Shown piece by piece: positions 20,613-28,001 of a DNA stretch of 35,030 nt. This DNA comes from a virus, in IMG/VR virus record IMGVR_UViG_3300011115_000232, positions 1-35,030 of that record. The stretch is one strand, 5' to 3'. The notes under the pieces were generated by a model. The model was not told the DNA's origin. It did not search any database and was given only the letters and a program-made list of their open reading frames with translations. The translations under genes were made by a program, and so were the position numbers. The first letter of the stretch is position 1; every line of letters starts with the position of its first letter.

Positions 20613-20888
20613 ATGGCAGCATACAATGACGTAACTGGTGATGCCTTAGTATCACGGACACTAAGCGAAAAAGGATCAGAAGCCTTTGATCGAATCTTTG
20701 GTGAGAAGAAAAAGACAAATGGCGGGTGGACTCCACCAGCTATCTCTCAAGATCCATTGTGCAAGATATGTGGAAAGGTTCTATCAACGACTAAAGAATG
20801 TGCATGGACTGGGTGCGAGCTGAACTGGAACGAATCTAGGATTGATGCTATTGGGTCAAACGGTAACGAAGGCTTGCACTATGATTGA
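20613..20888 (+). CDS. Small zinc-finger-like phage protein
   Basis: 91 residues. MAAYNDVTGDALVSRTLSEK, GSEAFDRIFGEKKK, then TNGGWTPPAISQDPLCKICG and a second Cys pair (ECAWTGCELNW). The N-terminal block recurs in aquatic phages; CxxC...CxxxxC suggests zinc binding. TAGGAG precedes the ATG. Function unknown. Confidence 0.72.
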   Translation: MAAYNDVTGDALVSRTLSEKGSEAFDRIFGEKKKTNGGWTPPAISQDPLCKICGKVLSTTKECAWTGCELNWNESRIDAIGSNGNEGLHYD

Positions 20889-21084
20889 AGTGCGTCTTGC
20901 TGAGTTGCCTGAAGGTCATCCATTGCGGAATACTTCATTAGTAGAGATTAATGCAGAATATCTACCGGTAGATAGCAAGGTGTGGGCAACTGTGAGAGAT
21001 AGTTATGGAATCGCCCAAAAGACATATAATCAGTTGGGCGATAGTTGGACTACTTGGGATGTATGGCGTGTTACTTATTCATAA
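20881..21084 (+). CDS. Last early gene, unknown, convergent with pqqA
   Basis: 67 residues from ATG 20881 (GAAGG eight bases upstream; overlaps the preceding stop). MIEVRLAELPEGHPLRNTSL, EINAEYLPVDSKVWATVRDS and WTTWDVWRVTYS suggest a small beta-rich protein. Its last 14 bases overlap the 3' end of pqqA on the opposite strand. Confidence 0.62.
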   Translation: MIEVRLAELPEGHPLRNTSLVEINAEYLPVDSKVWATVRDSYGIAQKTYNQLGDSWTTWDVWRVTYS

Positions 21085-21142
21085 TATAACAAGTTACCTC
21101 AAAGCCCCAGCGCATTTCTACTGCATTTGGTTTTGTCCACAT
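21071..21142 (-). CDS. pqqA: PqqA, precursor peptide of pyrroloquinoline quinone (PQQ)
   Basis: 23 codons plus TAA. The peptide begins MWTKP (1-5) and ends RWGFEVTCYIMNK (11-23). PqqA peptides of the Klebsiella type are 23 residues with MW-K-KP, R11, G13, E15-V16-T17-x-Y19 and N22; all are present here in register. In the pathway PqqE with PqqD cross-links this Glu and Tyr, proteases release the unit, and PqqB/PqqC finish PQQ. AAGGA lies eight bases before the ATG. It is the last gene of the leftward late set, after the metallophosphoesterase. No other pqq gene is present, so the host must supply the enzymes. Confidence 0.9.
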   Translation of the reverse strand: MWTKPNAVEMRWGFEVTCYIMNK

Positions 21143-21179
21143 GTTTAAATTCCTTATAAATTTATACACGACATTGTGT

Positions 21180-21212
21180 ATATGTACACATAATGCACTT
21201 TTGTGTACATAT
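21180..21212. promoter_or_regulatory. 11-bp inverted repeat upstream of pqqA
   Basis: ATATGTACACA (21180-21190) and TGTGTACATAT (21202-21212) are perfect inverted copies with an 11-base spacer. An overlapping smaller palindrome TGTGTA-TATG-TACACA covers 21175-21190. It lies in the 97-bp gap between the metallophosphoesterase stop and pqqA. It has no T-run on either side, so an operator or an mRNA hairpin is more likely than a terminator. Confidence 0.55.
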
Positions 21213-21239
21213 CAGCATCAGTAAAATCATTATATACCT

Positions 21240-22016
21240 CTAATAATTATATCGTTCTTTTAAATACTTAATGGACACCGCCATCTCATCGTATGCGCCA
21301 TCATGCACGTCATGCAAGACATAGAATCCACGCCAATGCTGATTTCCTTGTGCGCCTAAGTAGTCCTCATCATGCTCGTAAAAACTACCTGAGATAATAG
21401 CTGTCATCTCGTGACCATCAGCTCGTCTGCCGTATGAGATCATGCGTCCTTGTTGATGCCCTGCAAAACAACTCATGTGCTTTTTTGTAAGTAAGGCTGC
21501 AGCAGTTGTGATAGGACGCCCCATAACGCCAGAGGTAAAGTAATGACTATAAGCAATGCCGTCAATAGTAACAACATCGAGAAAATCATACACTTCCCAA
21601 TCTTGGTACGGTAGATCTTCCGTAGATATAAGCCCATCTAGTTTACGATCCTCGTTAATCGCTCTGTTAATTCTGTTCTCATGGTTTCCTAATGTTAGCA
21701 CCATGCGAGGCTTGTATTGCTTATGCTTACTACTTTTAGCCGACTTGTTATATTCATACAAAGGTGTAAGCAAAGCATCCATAGCTTCACGAGCTGCCCA
21801 AATATCTTTTTGGTAACTCCTACCCTCAAAGGATTTTAGTCCTCTGTCATAGGTGCTTAAACTTTCCATGTCGGCAAAGTCACCAATACATACAATCACG
21901 TCTGGTTGCTTCTTTACTATAAAGTTACCTAAACATTTAAGATAGGTAAAATCGTTTCCTTCTTTTGCTTGCACATCAGGCACAATTAAGTGCGTGATAG
22001 GTTTTTTGGTTTCCAT
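21240..22016 (-). CDS. Calcineurin-like metallophosphoesterase
   Basis: 258 residues. Metal-binding motifs in order: VPDVQ (Asp14, with Gln in place of the usual His16), CIGDFAD (Asp46), TLGNHE (Asn111-His112), YSHYF (His158) and GHQQG (His187). DMESLSTYDRGLKSFEGRSY is typical of a phage branch of this family. It hydrolyses phosphomonoesters, phosphodiesters or nucleotides; the substrate cannot be read. Located between lysis genes and pqqA. GAGAGA precedes the ATG. Confidence 0.85.
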   Translation of the reverse strand: METKKPITHLIVPDVQAKEGNDFTYLKCLGNFIVKKQPDVIVCIGDFADMESLSTYDRGLKSFEGRSYQKDIWAAREAMDALLTPLYEYNKSAKSSKHKQYKPRMVLTLGNHENRINRAINEDRKLDGLISTEDLPYQDWEVYDFLDVVTIDGIAYSHYFTSGVMGRPITTAAALLTKKHMSCFAGHQQGRMISYGRRADGHEMTAIISGSFYEHDEDYLGAQGNQHWRGFYVLHDVHDGAYDEMAVSIKYLKERYNY

Positions 22017-22025
22017 GATCTCTCA

Positions 22026-22475
22026 TTATTGAACAAGTAATTGATTGTTAATCCATTCCTGCAAGTACAACAACTGTAACACGTCTGAAGCGCAATCTAA
22101 GGTATCAACTCTTGCGGTATTAACTTGATCGCTTTCGGTTTTTCCATTAGGTGTGATGGCGGTGTCGGGAACTTTGGACAAGGCTTTACTAACACTTGGT
22201 TGCAAGCGGACAACATTATGCAACTTATAATAATCATCGAGCTTCTTAATAGCATCTTTATATCCTTTTGATATATTTTCGTTGATATATTGCTGTTTCT
22301 TAGCTGATTCAATATGCTTGCGCTCCTGTTCAGCAGATACTGCCTCTATTTGCGCCTTGTAAGTGTCGTAGGCTCTCTTTTGATTGCTGTAGCCCTTATG
22401 GTATCCAAACGCAAAAATAATCGCCATAAACGCTACTATTGCGATCTGTTTCCAGTACATCGTTAAGAAAGGCAT
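22026..22475 (-). CDS. Rz: Rz-like inner-membrane spanin
   Basis: 149 residues. N-terminal anchor YWKQIAIVAFMAIIFAFGYH at ~7-26 followed by a charged coiled coil (AYDTYKAQIEAVSAEQERKH, then SKGYKDAIKKLDDYYK), the layout of an i-spanin with a periplasmic helix. It overlaps the lysozyme by 13 bases and contains the whole Rz1 gene in another frame. Together they fuse inner and outer membranes at the end of lysis. Confidence 0.82.
   Translation of the reverse strand: MPFLTMYWKQIAIVAFMAIIFAFGYHKGYSNQKRAYDTYKAQIEAVSAEQERKHIESAKKQQYINENISKGYKDAIKKLDDYYKLHNVVRLQPSVSKALSKVPDTAITPNGKTESDQVNTARVDTLDCASDVLQLLYLQEWINNQLLVQ
22097..22255 (-). CDS. Rz1: Rz1-like outer-membrane lipoprotein spanin, nested in Rz
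   Basis: 52 residues in a different frame within Rz. ATG 22255 has AAGGA about eight bases upstream. MLLRSSMIIISCIMLSAC is a lipoprotein signal with lipobox LSAC (Cys18); the mature part is short and Pro-rich (VKPCPKFPTPPSHLMEKP, AIKLIPQELIP), as in lambda Rz1. Complete embedding in Rz is a recognised spanin arrangement. Confidence 0.82.
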   Translation of the reverse strand: MLLRSSMIIISCIMLSACNQVLVKPCPKFPTPPSHLMEKPKAIKLIPQELIP

Positions 22476-22921
22476 AGTTGTTTCTCTTCTTCTCGTCTTT
22501 TAGCAATCCCACTACAGTTACTGCTCTTAATACGACAATCTTTGCCAGCAACGTACATCCATTTATCAAACTCTGCACATGAACCTAATCTGTCACCTTC
22601 ATTAGCTTTCTTTAGCATAGTAGAGTTACAGAACTTAGTAGTGCCAACGTTATATGCAAAGCTGACGTAAGAATCGTATTGACCTTGTGTGACAGTTGCG
22701 TTTAGACATTGTGAAACTTTTTTTCCAGTCCTGCTTGTATTTAGCTTCAAGTCATCCAATGCTTTTAATACTGTGACTGACTTATTAGGTTCAATCGTAG
22801 CATTACCAAATCCGTTTGTAACAACGCCAGCAGTATCTTTATAAGGCGTAGGACTGAATCCCTCGTGCATCGCTATCACTAATAGTGCTGACGCTGATAG
22901 TGCTAATACCTTCTTAGTCAT
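22463..22921 (-). CDS. Endolysin: T4/P21-type lysozyme, probably SAR
   Basis: 152 residues, glycoside hydrolase family 24. Catalytic triad spacing fits T4 lysozyme: Glu20 in MHEGF, Asp29 in YKDTAG, Thr35 in VTNGFGN. The first ~18 residues (VLALSASALLVIAM) form a weakly hydrophobic helix, as in signal-arrest-release endolysins that reach the periplasm by Sec and are released when the membrane is depolarised. It cuts peptidoglycan glycan strands. Followed by Rz/Rz1. Confidence 0.9.
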   Translation of the reverse strand: MTKKVLALSASALLVIAMHEGFSPTPYKDTAGVVTNGFGNATIEPNKSVTVLKALDDLKLNTSRTGKKVSQCLNATVTQGQYDSYVSFAYNVGTTKFCNSTMLKKANEGDRLGSCAEFDKWMYVAGKDCRIKSSNCSGIAKRREEEKQLCLS

Positions 22922-23102
22922 CTAATTCTTGGCGTTCGTTAATCTGGATTGATAGGCTGCCATCAGACCATATACATACCTCCGACTGGTCATCTAACAA
23001 GATAATAAGCTCATCATCAAACGTGCCTACAGCTTCAATCGTCTTGCCTGTCATGTGTTCAAAGTAACCTTGCAAAGTTCCTCTAATCTTGTGGACTGAC
23101 AT
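22914..23102 (-). CDS. Small protein, unknown
   Basis: 62 residues: MSVHKIRGTLQGYFEHMTGK, TIEAVGTFDDELIILLDDQS, EVCIWSDGSLSIQINERQEL. Likely a compact beta protein. GGAGAG precedes the ATG; it overlaps the genes on both sides. Position in the lysis cassette does not by itself give a role. Confidence 0.65.
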   Translation of the reverse strand: MSVHKIRGTLQGYFEHMTGKTIEAVGTFDDELIILLDDQSEVCIWSDGSLSIQINERQELDD

Positions 23103-23262
23103 TTATCTCTCCAATAAGTACGCCCTGATCAATTAGTTCATGTGTTAATTCGCTGTCAGATAAACATAGGTCGCAAGTATTATTGTCACCTTCAACATTT
23201 ATAATAAAAGCAGACCTACATTTATCGCATAAAGTGATTCTGTTAATGAACGTTTGCTTCAT
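23083..23262 (-). CDS. 59-residue zinc-ribbon-like protein
   Basis: MKQTFINRITLCDKCRSAFI, INVEGDNNTCDLCLSDSELT and HELIDQGVLIGE. Two CxxC pairs (C12/C15 and C30/C33) 14 residues apart make a small zinc ribbon. Start overlaps the upstream stop as ATGA and the 3' end overlaps the next gene by 20 bases. Unknown function. Confidence 0.7.
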   Translation of the reverse strand: MKQTFINRITLCDKCRSAFIINVEGDNNTCDLCLSDSELTHELIDQGVLIGEINVSPQD

Positions 23263-23489
23263 TTGTCAACTTTGTGATCCAGTTTTTCAAAGATACGGTC
23301 TAGCATTGACTCAAGTTTATCGAACCTTTGCTCTAGTTCATCCTTGCGAACGTAGTGTGTTGGTAGAGATACTTCGATGTCTTTCATGTCAGCTTTAAGT
23401 GTCTGTACCGCATCCCATAACTGGCGAGCAAACCAACCAAGAACAGAAAGAACAGTACCAATGATTAAGTTGATGATGTCTTGATCCAT
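23259..23489 (-). CDS. Holin candidate: one TM helix plus coiled coil
   Basis: 76 residues. DIINLIIGTVLSVLGWFARQ forms one membrane helix near the N-terminus, followed by a charged coiled coil (ELEQRFDKLESMLDRIFEKL) ending basic. This layout (XhlA/class-III-like) is common for small phage proteins beside the endolysin and is usually called holin. Immediately upstream of the lysis genes, downstream of the ejection proteins. Confidence 0.65.
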   Translation of the reverse strand: MDQDIINLIIGTVLSVLGWFARQLWDAVQTLKADMKDIEVSLPTHYVRKDELEQRFDKLESMLDRIFEKLDHKVDK

Positions 23490-23490
23490 G

Positions 23491-25071
23491 TTATTGTTCC
23501 TGACTATTTAATAATCCCATGTACGGCACGAATGGGGCTGTTGGTGATTGATACTGTGGCTGTACAAATTGTTGTTGAACTGGTTTTGATAACATACCAT
23601 AGCGACCAGCAACCCTAGCTGCTGGCAATAAAGCCAATAAAGGATTTGCTGCACCAACACCCAAGCTCGTGCCAGCTACATCATAAATGCTAAATGGGTT
23701 AGGCTGTTCAGATACTGGCTTGGTCACCTTTGGAAAGGCTTGTGCAAACTTACCAATTAATTGCAATTGACCAGTAATAGGTGCTTTTTTAGCAACTTGA
23801 CGTGCAATAGCTTTAGCGTCAACTGTACCAGTAACCGAGTTTGTTGCTTTTTCTACAGTATGAACTTTAGCAATGTTTCGTCTTGCTTCATTTAAAGAAT
23901 TAACAAGCTCTGGTTGATTGTTAATTTGAGCTAACTTGTCTAGTTGATTTTCTAAAGTATCTACAAGTTTATCAGCAGCCTGTGCAGCCTTTCTTACTTC
24001 TGTAGGATTGCTTGCCATGCCAGAATTAAATGATTTCCATGCTGCACGAGAATCATCTCTAGCCATTTTAATTTCTTCAACTAATTGCTGACCATTTTTA
24101 AATATTGGCATTGTTGTTTTACCGCCAGTAGCTAAAGATTTAGAACTTGTAGTACCAATTTGACCTGCTGGTAACTCACTCGCTAAACGATAAGGCTCTG
24201 CAAAACTACTTCTTAAATCATCAAATACTTCAGTCGTTAATGGAGTATCGTCAGCAACGCCTAAATACTTACGAGTAAGATTGTTAGTTACTTGTTGATT
24301 TTTAGCACTTGCAAGCTCTTCAGCTTTGTATTTTCCTGAAACAGTTTCCATTGCTCGTACAGTTTTACCAGCGCCTACTTGACTTGGCAATGCAACATAA
24401 CCAACACTTTGACCTGCCTTTAGAATTTCATCTCTAGGTGCATTTTGTAATTTTTGAAGAGATACGCCAGTAGGTGCAGGCTTTGCTACTTTAGCACCAG
24501 CAATACCACCAGCTACCCCAGCAGCCATTTGTGCGAGTTCACCACCACCAGATTCACGAGTTAATCCTGCACCGCCACCACCGCCAATAGATGCTGCTAA
24601 CTGTGTTGGAGCATTTGCTGTTAATGCAGTTTTAATTCCTTGACCAGTCATTGACGTTGGAGCAGTTAGTCCACCTAATCCCATAGTTGCGCCAGTTCCA
24701 ACCATAGTACGACTAATGTCACCAACAACACGCTCTGTGGCATTTTGTGGTTGTGGCAATCCTAATACATCAGCTAACGAGCCTCCAGCAGATACTGGTT
24801 GCAATTGTCTGTTTGCTGGCAATGCTAAATTCATAGCACCACGAACAGGAGCTTGTAATAAATCAATTAAAGAACCAGCACCTTCAAGTCCATAGCGTGC
24901 AGTTAATCCTGCTTGCCGACCAAGACGTTTTGTTAATGGCGCTTGTGGTGCTTGTTGTACAGGTTGAGCTGACAATCCTTTTATTTCATTAGCAATTACA
25001 CTTGCAGCCTCTGTATCGCCAGCATTGTGAGCTGCTACTAAAGCATTTTCTAACTGTTCTTTATTAGCCAT
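23491..25071 (-). CDS. Ejection / internal virion protein, 526 aa
   Basis: N-terminal LENALVAAHNAGDTEAASVI is a short motif seen at the start of many phage internal virion proteins. Hydrophobic Gly/Ala stretches follow (GGGELAQMAAGVAGGIAGAK), then a helical middle (QAADKLVDTLENQLDKLAQI) and a C-terminal AANPLLALLPAARVAGRYGM. Together with the two genes upstream it probably forms the trio ejected before DNA to build a channel across the envelope, as P22 gp7, gp16 and gp20 do. Confidence 0.7.
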   Translation of the reverse strand: MANKEQLENALVAAHNAGDTEAASVIANEIKGLSAQPVQQAPQAPLTKRLGRQAGLTARYGLEGAGSLIDLLQAPVRGAMNLALPANRQLQPVSAGGSLADVLGLPQPQNATERVVGDISRTMVGTGATMGLGGLTAPTSMTGQGIKTALTANAPTQLAASIGGGGGAGLTRESGGGELAQMAAGVAGGIAGAKVAKPAPTGVSLQKLQNAPRDEILKAGQSVGYVALPSQVGAGKTVRAMETVSGKYKAEELASAKNQQVTNNLTRKYLGVADDTPLTTEVFDDLRSSFAEPYRLASELPAGQIGTTSSKSLATGGKTTMPIFKNGQQLVEEIKMARDDSRAAWKSFNSGMASNPTEVRKAAQAADKLVDTLENQLDKLAQINNQPELVNSLNEARRNIAKVHTVEKATNSVTGTVDAKAIARQVAKKAPITGQLQLIGKFAQAFPKVTKPVSEQPNPFSIYDVAGTSLGVGAANPLLALLPAARVAGRYGMLSKPVQQQFVQPQYQSPTAPFVPYMGLLNSQEQ

Positions 25072-25073
25072 AA

Positions 25074-26249
25074 TTAAAGTCCATATTGTTTTAATATGTC
25101 AGCTTTACTTCTTGTTTGAGCTGGCTGTGATTGAGTAGCTGGTTGAGCAGGAGCATTACCATAATTAACATTGATACGTTTAATTGTATCTAAAGCAGCT
25201 TGTTTCGTACCAGCAGGAACAGTAGGATCGCCAATTTGAGCAGCAGCTTCACGGTAGAGTTGTTGATCTAGATTAGACTGTGGACCTTCTAGTCGTGGCA
25301 TACTTAATACTAAATTAGCTTCAAGTGCTTTTAATGATGCAATGTTTTTAGCGCCTTCAGTTGATAAACCAACAGTTCTAGCTGCAATATCAGCCCCAGC
25401 CCCTAAGTAACTGCCTGTAGCACCTTGAATTAATTTTTCAGCCTCATTAATTAATACTGGTAATTTTTTAGCTTGAGCTTGTTTTTCTTGCACTTTTGCT
25501 TCAGCAGCAGTAGGCGCAGGTTTGTATGTTGTCGGTCTGCCCATCATATCTAAAGCTGGCATATTTGGTTTATTAGGTACATAGACAGCATTGCCATTTG
25601 CATCAGTCATTACTGTGTAACCTACTTCTTTAGGTTGTTGAGGTGCTTGAGGAGCCAATCCTTTTGGTATTTCTCTTACTGTTTCACCAGTAACAATATC
25701 AACTAATAAGATTTTATTTCCAGCATCAACTTCTCTTGTTGCTCGTGCTTTTGCTTCTGTAGGAGCCTCATAAACAACATCACCAGTATCAACATCAACA
25801 ACTCTATTACCAACAGTTGTTGTTTTTCTTTCTTTTTGTTTTGGCATCGCTGCTTCAACTAATTTTGGTACTGCTGCTTCACCATAAGCACGATACAAAG
25901 CTTGTTGTTCTGCTGGCAATTTAGCAATAGCAGCTTCTCGTGCTGCTTGTTGTTCTTTAGCACGTTGCATCTCTGCAATCTTTTGAGCTTGCATATAGTC
26001 TTGCGTAGCCGTGTCATATACACCTTGTGCGCCTTGCATACCAGCTTGTGCAGCACCAGCTAAGATACGACCTAGACCTAAGTTTTGATTCTTAGGCATT
26101 GCAAGGTAGCCTACTAACGCATTAGCTAATCCTGTACCAATAGAACGCTTCTGCAAGTCCTGTGTAGCCTGTGAACCTAGCAAGCCTTCCATGTATGATG
26201 GTGGAGTAGTACCTAAGCCACCGAGTAAATCTAATAATCCGTTTGCCAT
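25074..26249 (-). CDS. Ejection / internal virion protein, 391 aa
   Basis: N-terminal MANGLLDLLGGLGTTPPSYM with small-residue helices (GRILAGAAQAGMQGAQGVYD), a coiled coil (MQRAKEQQAAREAAIAKLPA), then repeated VDVDTGDVVYEAPTEAKARA / LVDIVTGETVREIPKG segments and a helical C-terminus ending SKADILKQYGL. Alanine- and glutamine-rich; second of the three presumed ejection proteins. Confidence 0.68.
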   Translation of the reverse strand: MANGLLDLLGGLGTTPPSYMEGLLGSQATQDLQKRSIGTGLANALVGYLAMPKNQNLGLGRILAGAAQAGMQGAQGVYDTATQDYMQAQKIAEMQRAKEQQAAREAAIAKLPAEQQALYRAYGEAAVPKLVEAAMPKQKERKTTTVGNRVVDVDTGDVVYEAPTEAKARATREVDAGNKILLVDIVTGETVREIPKGLAPQAPQQPKEVGYTVMTDANGNAVYVPNKPNMPALDMMGRPTTYKPAPTAAEAKVQEKQAQAKKLPVLINEAEKLIQGATGSYLGAGADIAARTVGLSTEGAKNIASLKALEANLVLSMPRLEGPQSNLDQQLYREAAAQIGDPTVPAGTKQAALDTIKRINVNYGNAPAQPATQSQPAQTRSKADILKQYGL

Positions 26250-26253
26250 AATA

Positions 26254-26850
26254 TTATCCTACCAATAGTGATACAGGTTGACGTTGATATTGTCGTTGTT
26301 TCTCAAGTTCTGCAAGTAAGCCTTCTACACCGCCTTGACCAAGACCACCTTGTGGCGCACGACCTTGTGTAACGCTACCTGATGGTGCAGATCTTACAGG
26401 TGTTGGTTGGTATTGATTAGCAATCTTAGCAGCACCAGAAAGGTTATCAATTGTTGCATATTGTTTTAACTGATCCAATATACTTGGATTTGTAGCCATA
26501 TTTGCAATTGTATCAGCACCAAAACCAGCTCCAATACTTGATGCAGTTGGTATTGCAGCAGCTTCAGCAGCGCCTAAAAATGGTGAAACTCCACTTGCTG
26601 TATATCCAAAAAATGGAGATGATGCAGCTAAAGCACCTTCCGTTGTTGCCAAAGTGGGAGCGATTGCCGTAGGAGCAAGACTTGCAGCAGTACCAGCAGT
26701 TGTAGCAGCGCTACCTGCACCTAAAGCACCAGCGCCTGTACCGAGTGCAGCACCCATTAAAGCAGTCTTAAATGGGTTATTGCCTGTAACAGCACCACCT
26801 AAAGCACCGACACCTGCACCGATTAAAATTGGAGCTAATGGCAATCCCAT
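26254..26850 (-). CDS. Glycine-zipper hydrophobic ejection protein
   Basis: 198 residues. The N-terminal ~60 residues are almost all Gly/Ala/Leu/Val (IGAGVGALGGAVTGNNPF, ALMGAALGTGAGALGAGSAA), a glycine-zipper membrane-inserting pattern. The C-terminus is polar and Gln/Arg-rich (EKQRQYQRQPVSLL). Probable component of the trans-envelope DNA channel. AAAGGA precedes the ATG, immediately after the previous stop. Confidence 0.7.
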   Translation of the reverse strand: MGLPLAPILIGAGVGALGGAVTGNNPFKTALMGAALGTGAGALGAGSAATTAGTAASLAPTAIAPTLATTEGALAASSPFFGYTASGVSPFLGAAEAAAIPTASSIGAGFGADTIANMATNPSILDQLKQYATIDNLSGAAKIANQYQPTPVRSAPSGSVTQGRAPQGGLGQGGVEGLLAELEKQRQYQRQPVSLLVG

Positions 26851-26851
26851 A

Positions 26852-27973
26852 TTAGTATCCTTTCATTCTGCCAACAACGTAGCATAATGGCTCTAGGACT
26901 GCACGATAGATACGACCTAATGTGTCACGCTTGCCGTTACGCATTTCTTTGTAAACGTCTGCTGTGCGATGTTTAGCAATATGCTCAAGCGTACGTTTAA
27001 CAATACGATTGAGGAAGCCTTCTTTCTTAGCAAAAGCAACTAATGGTAAGAATAGTGTGTGATAGCCTTTTTCCACAGTCTTAGCGTTAGGCATACGAGC
27101 TGATTGTGCAATCCATACACGGTTACGGAATGAACCGATACCATAGGACTCGTTCATCATAGTACAAACGATCTTGCCACCACTTGTAGTTGATTGCGTT
27201 ACAGAGCCTTGTGGTGCGCCATACACAGAACCCAAGTAAGTAGATAGCTTGCTGTAAGGTAGATTTTGCTCAAAGTTGAACTTGTTGATGTCAGCGTTAA
27301 GCGCTTGTTGTTGGTAGCCCTCTTGTGCTTGACCGACCTTCATCAATTGATTGATGTCTGTGTAATCAGCATTAGCTAATTGTGGAGCGCCCATCGCAGC
27401 AGCTTCTTGTCTTGCACGTTCGTTCGCATAGTTTGTATATGACAATTCACCAGCCTTGTTAGCTAGTGTATTAGCAAGTGTTGTCGCTGCACGATTCTGT
27501 AAGTCAGCAGATACGCCTGAGCCATAACGACCAGCCATTGATGCGCCACCTTGTGCTTGCTTGATAGCATCATTGTATGTCTGAGTAGCACCTTGAGCTG
27601 CGCCAGCCATCGCTTGATTAAAGAATGGATTGTTAGCTAAGTAACGACCGCTAATCACGTCTTGCTGTTGTTGTTGTGCTGCAGGCAACAAAGGACTGCC
27701 AGCCATTGCACGATTCTGTGCAGCTTGTAGTGATGACTGAGTAGCCTGTGAAGGACTAATGTAAGTCTGTCCTTGATAGTATTGTGGTGTCTGTGATTGA
27801 TATAGATTTTGTGCTTCATTCAGACCATAACTAATATATGGCTTGAGCATAGGGTCGATCCCAGTTTGGGACGTTTGTGTTTGACCGCCACCACCACCGC
27901 CCTCAAGCGTCATGCGTTTACCTACTGGTGAAAATGCCTTTGATGGCAACATATCTAGATGATTGTATCTCAT
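26852..27973 (-). CDS. Virion-associated protein, 373 aa
   Basis: N-terminal region with a poly-Gly run (GGGGGGQTQTSQTG), then Gln/Tyr/Ala-rich helices (YISYGLNEAQNLYQSQTPQY, GAAQGATQTYNDAIKQAQGG, YGSGVSADLQNRAATTLANT). The C-terminal ~100 residues differ: GIGSFRNRVWIAQSAR, GYHTLFLPLVAFAKKEG and RIVKRTLEHIAKHRTADVYK, a block shared by several podovirus virion proteins. Likely ejected or tail-internal. CAGGAG six bases before the ATG. Confidence 0.68.
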   Translation of the reverse strand: MRYNHLDMLPSKAFSPVGKRMTLEGGGGGGQTQTSQTGIDPMLKPYISYGLNEAQNLYQSQTPQYYQGQTYISPSQATQSSLQAAQNRAMAGSPLLPAAQQQQQDVISGRYLANNPFFNQAMAGAAQGATQTYNDAIKQAQGGASMAGRYGSGVSADLQNRAATTLANTLANKAGELSYTNYANERARQEAAAMGAPQLANADYTDINQLMKVGQAQEGYQQQALNADINKFNFEQNLPYSKLSTYLGSVYGAPQGSVTQSTTSGGKIVCTMMNESYGIGSFRNRVWIAQSARMPNAKTVEKGYHTLFLPLVAFAKKEGFLNRIVKRTLEHIAKHRTADVYKEMRNGKRDTLGRIYRAVLEPLCYVVGRMKGY

Positions 27974-28001
27974 AAAAACTCCTGCGCTTCACAGCGTTTT
28001 G

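Noticed and set aside
17071-21084. Lysogeny module (integrase, CI/Cro-type repressor, attachment site)
   Set aside because: No tyrosine or serine recombinase motif; the winged-helix proteins are small and lie inside the recombination operon; no duplicated attachment-like core was seen.
26654-26887. 77-aa Pro/Ala-rich frame on the + strand
   Set aside because: Shadow of the Gly/Ala-rich ejection protein on the opposite strand; no ribosome site and no neighbours on that strand.
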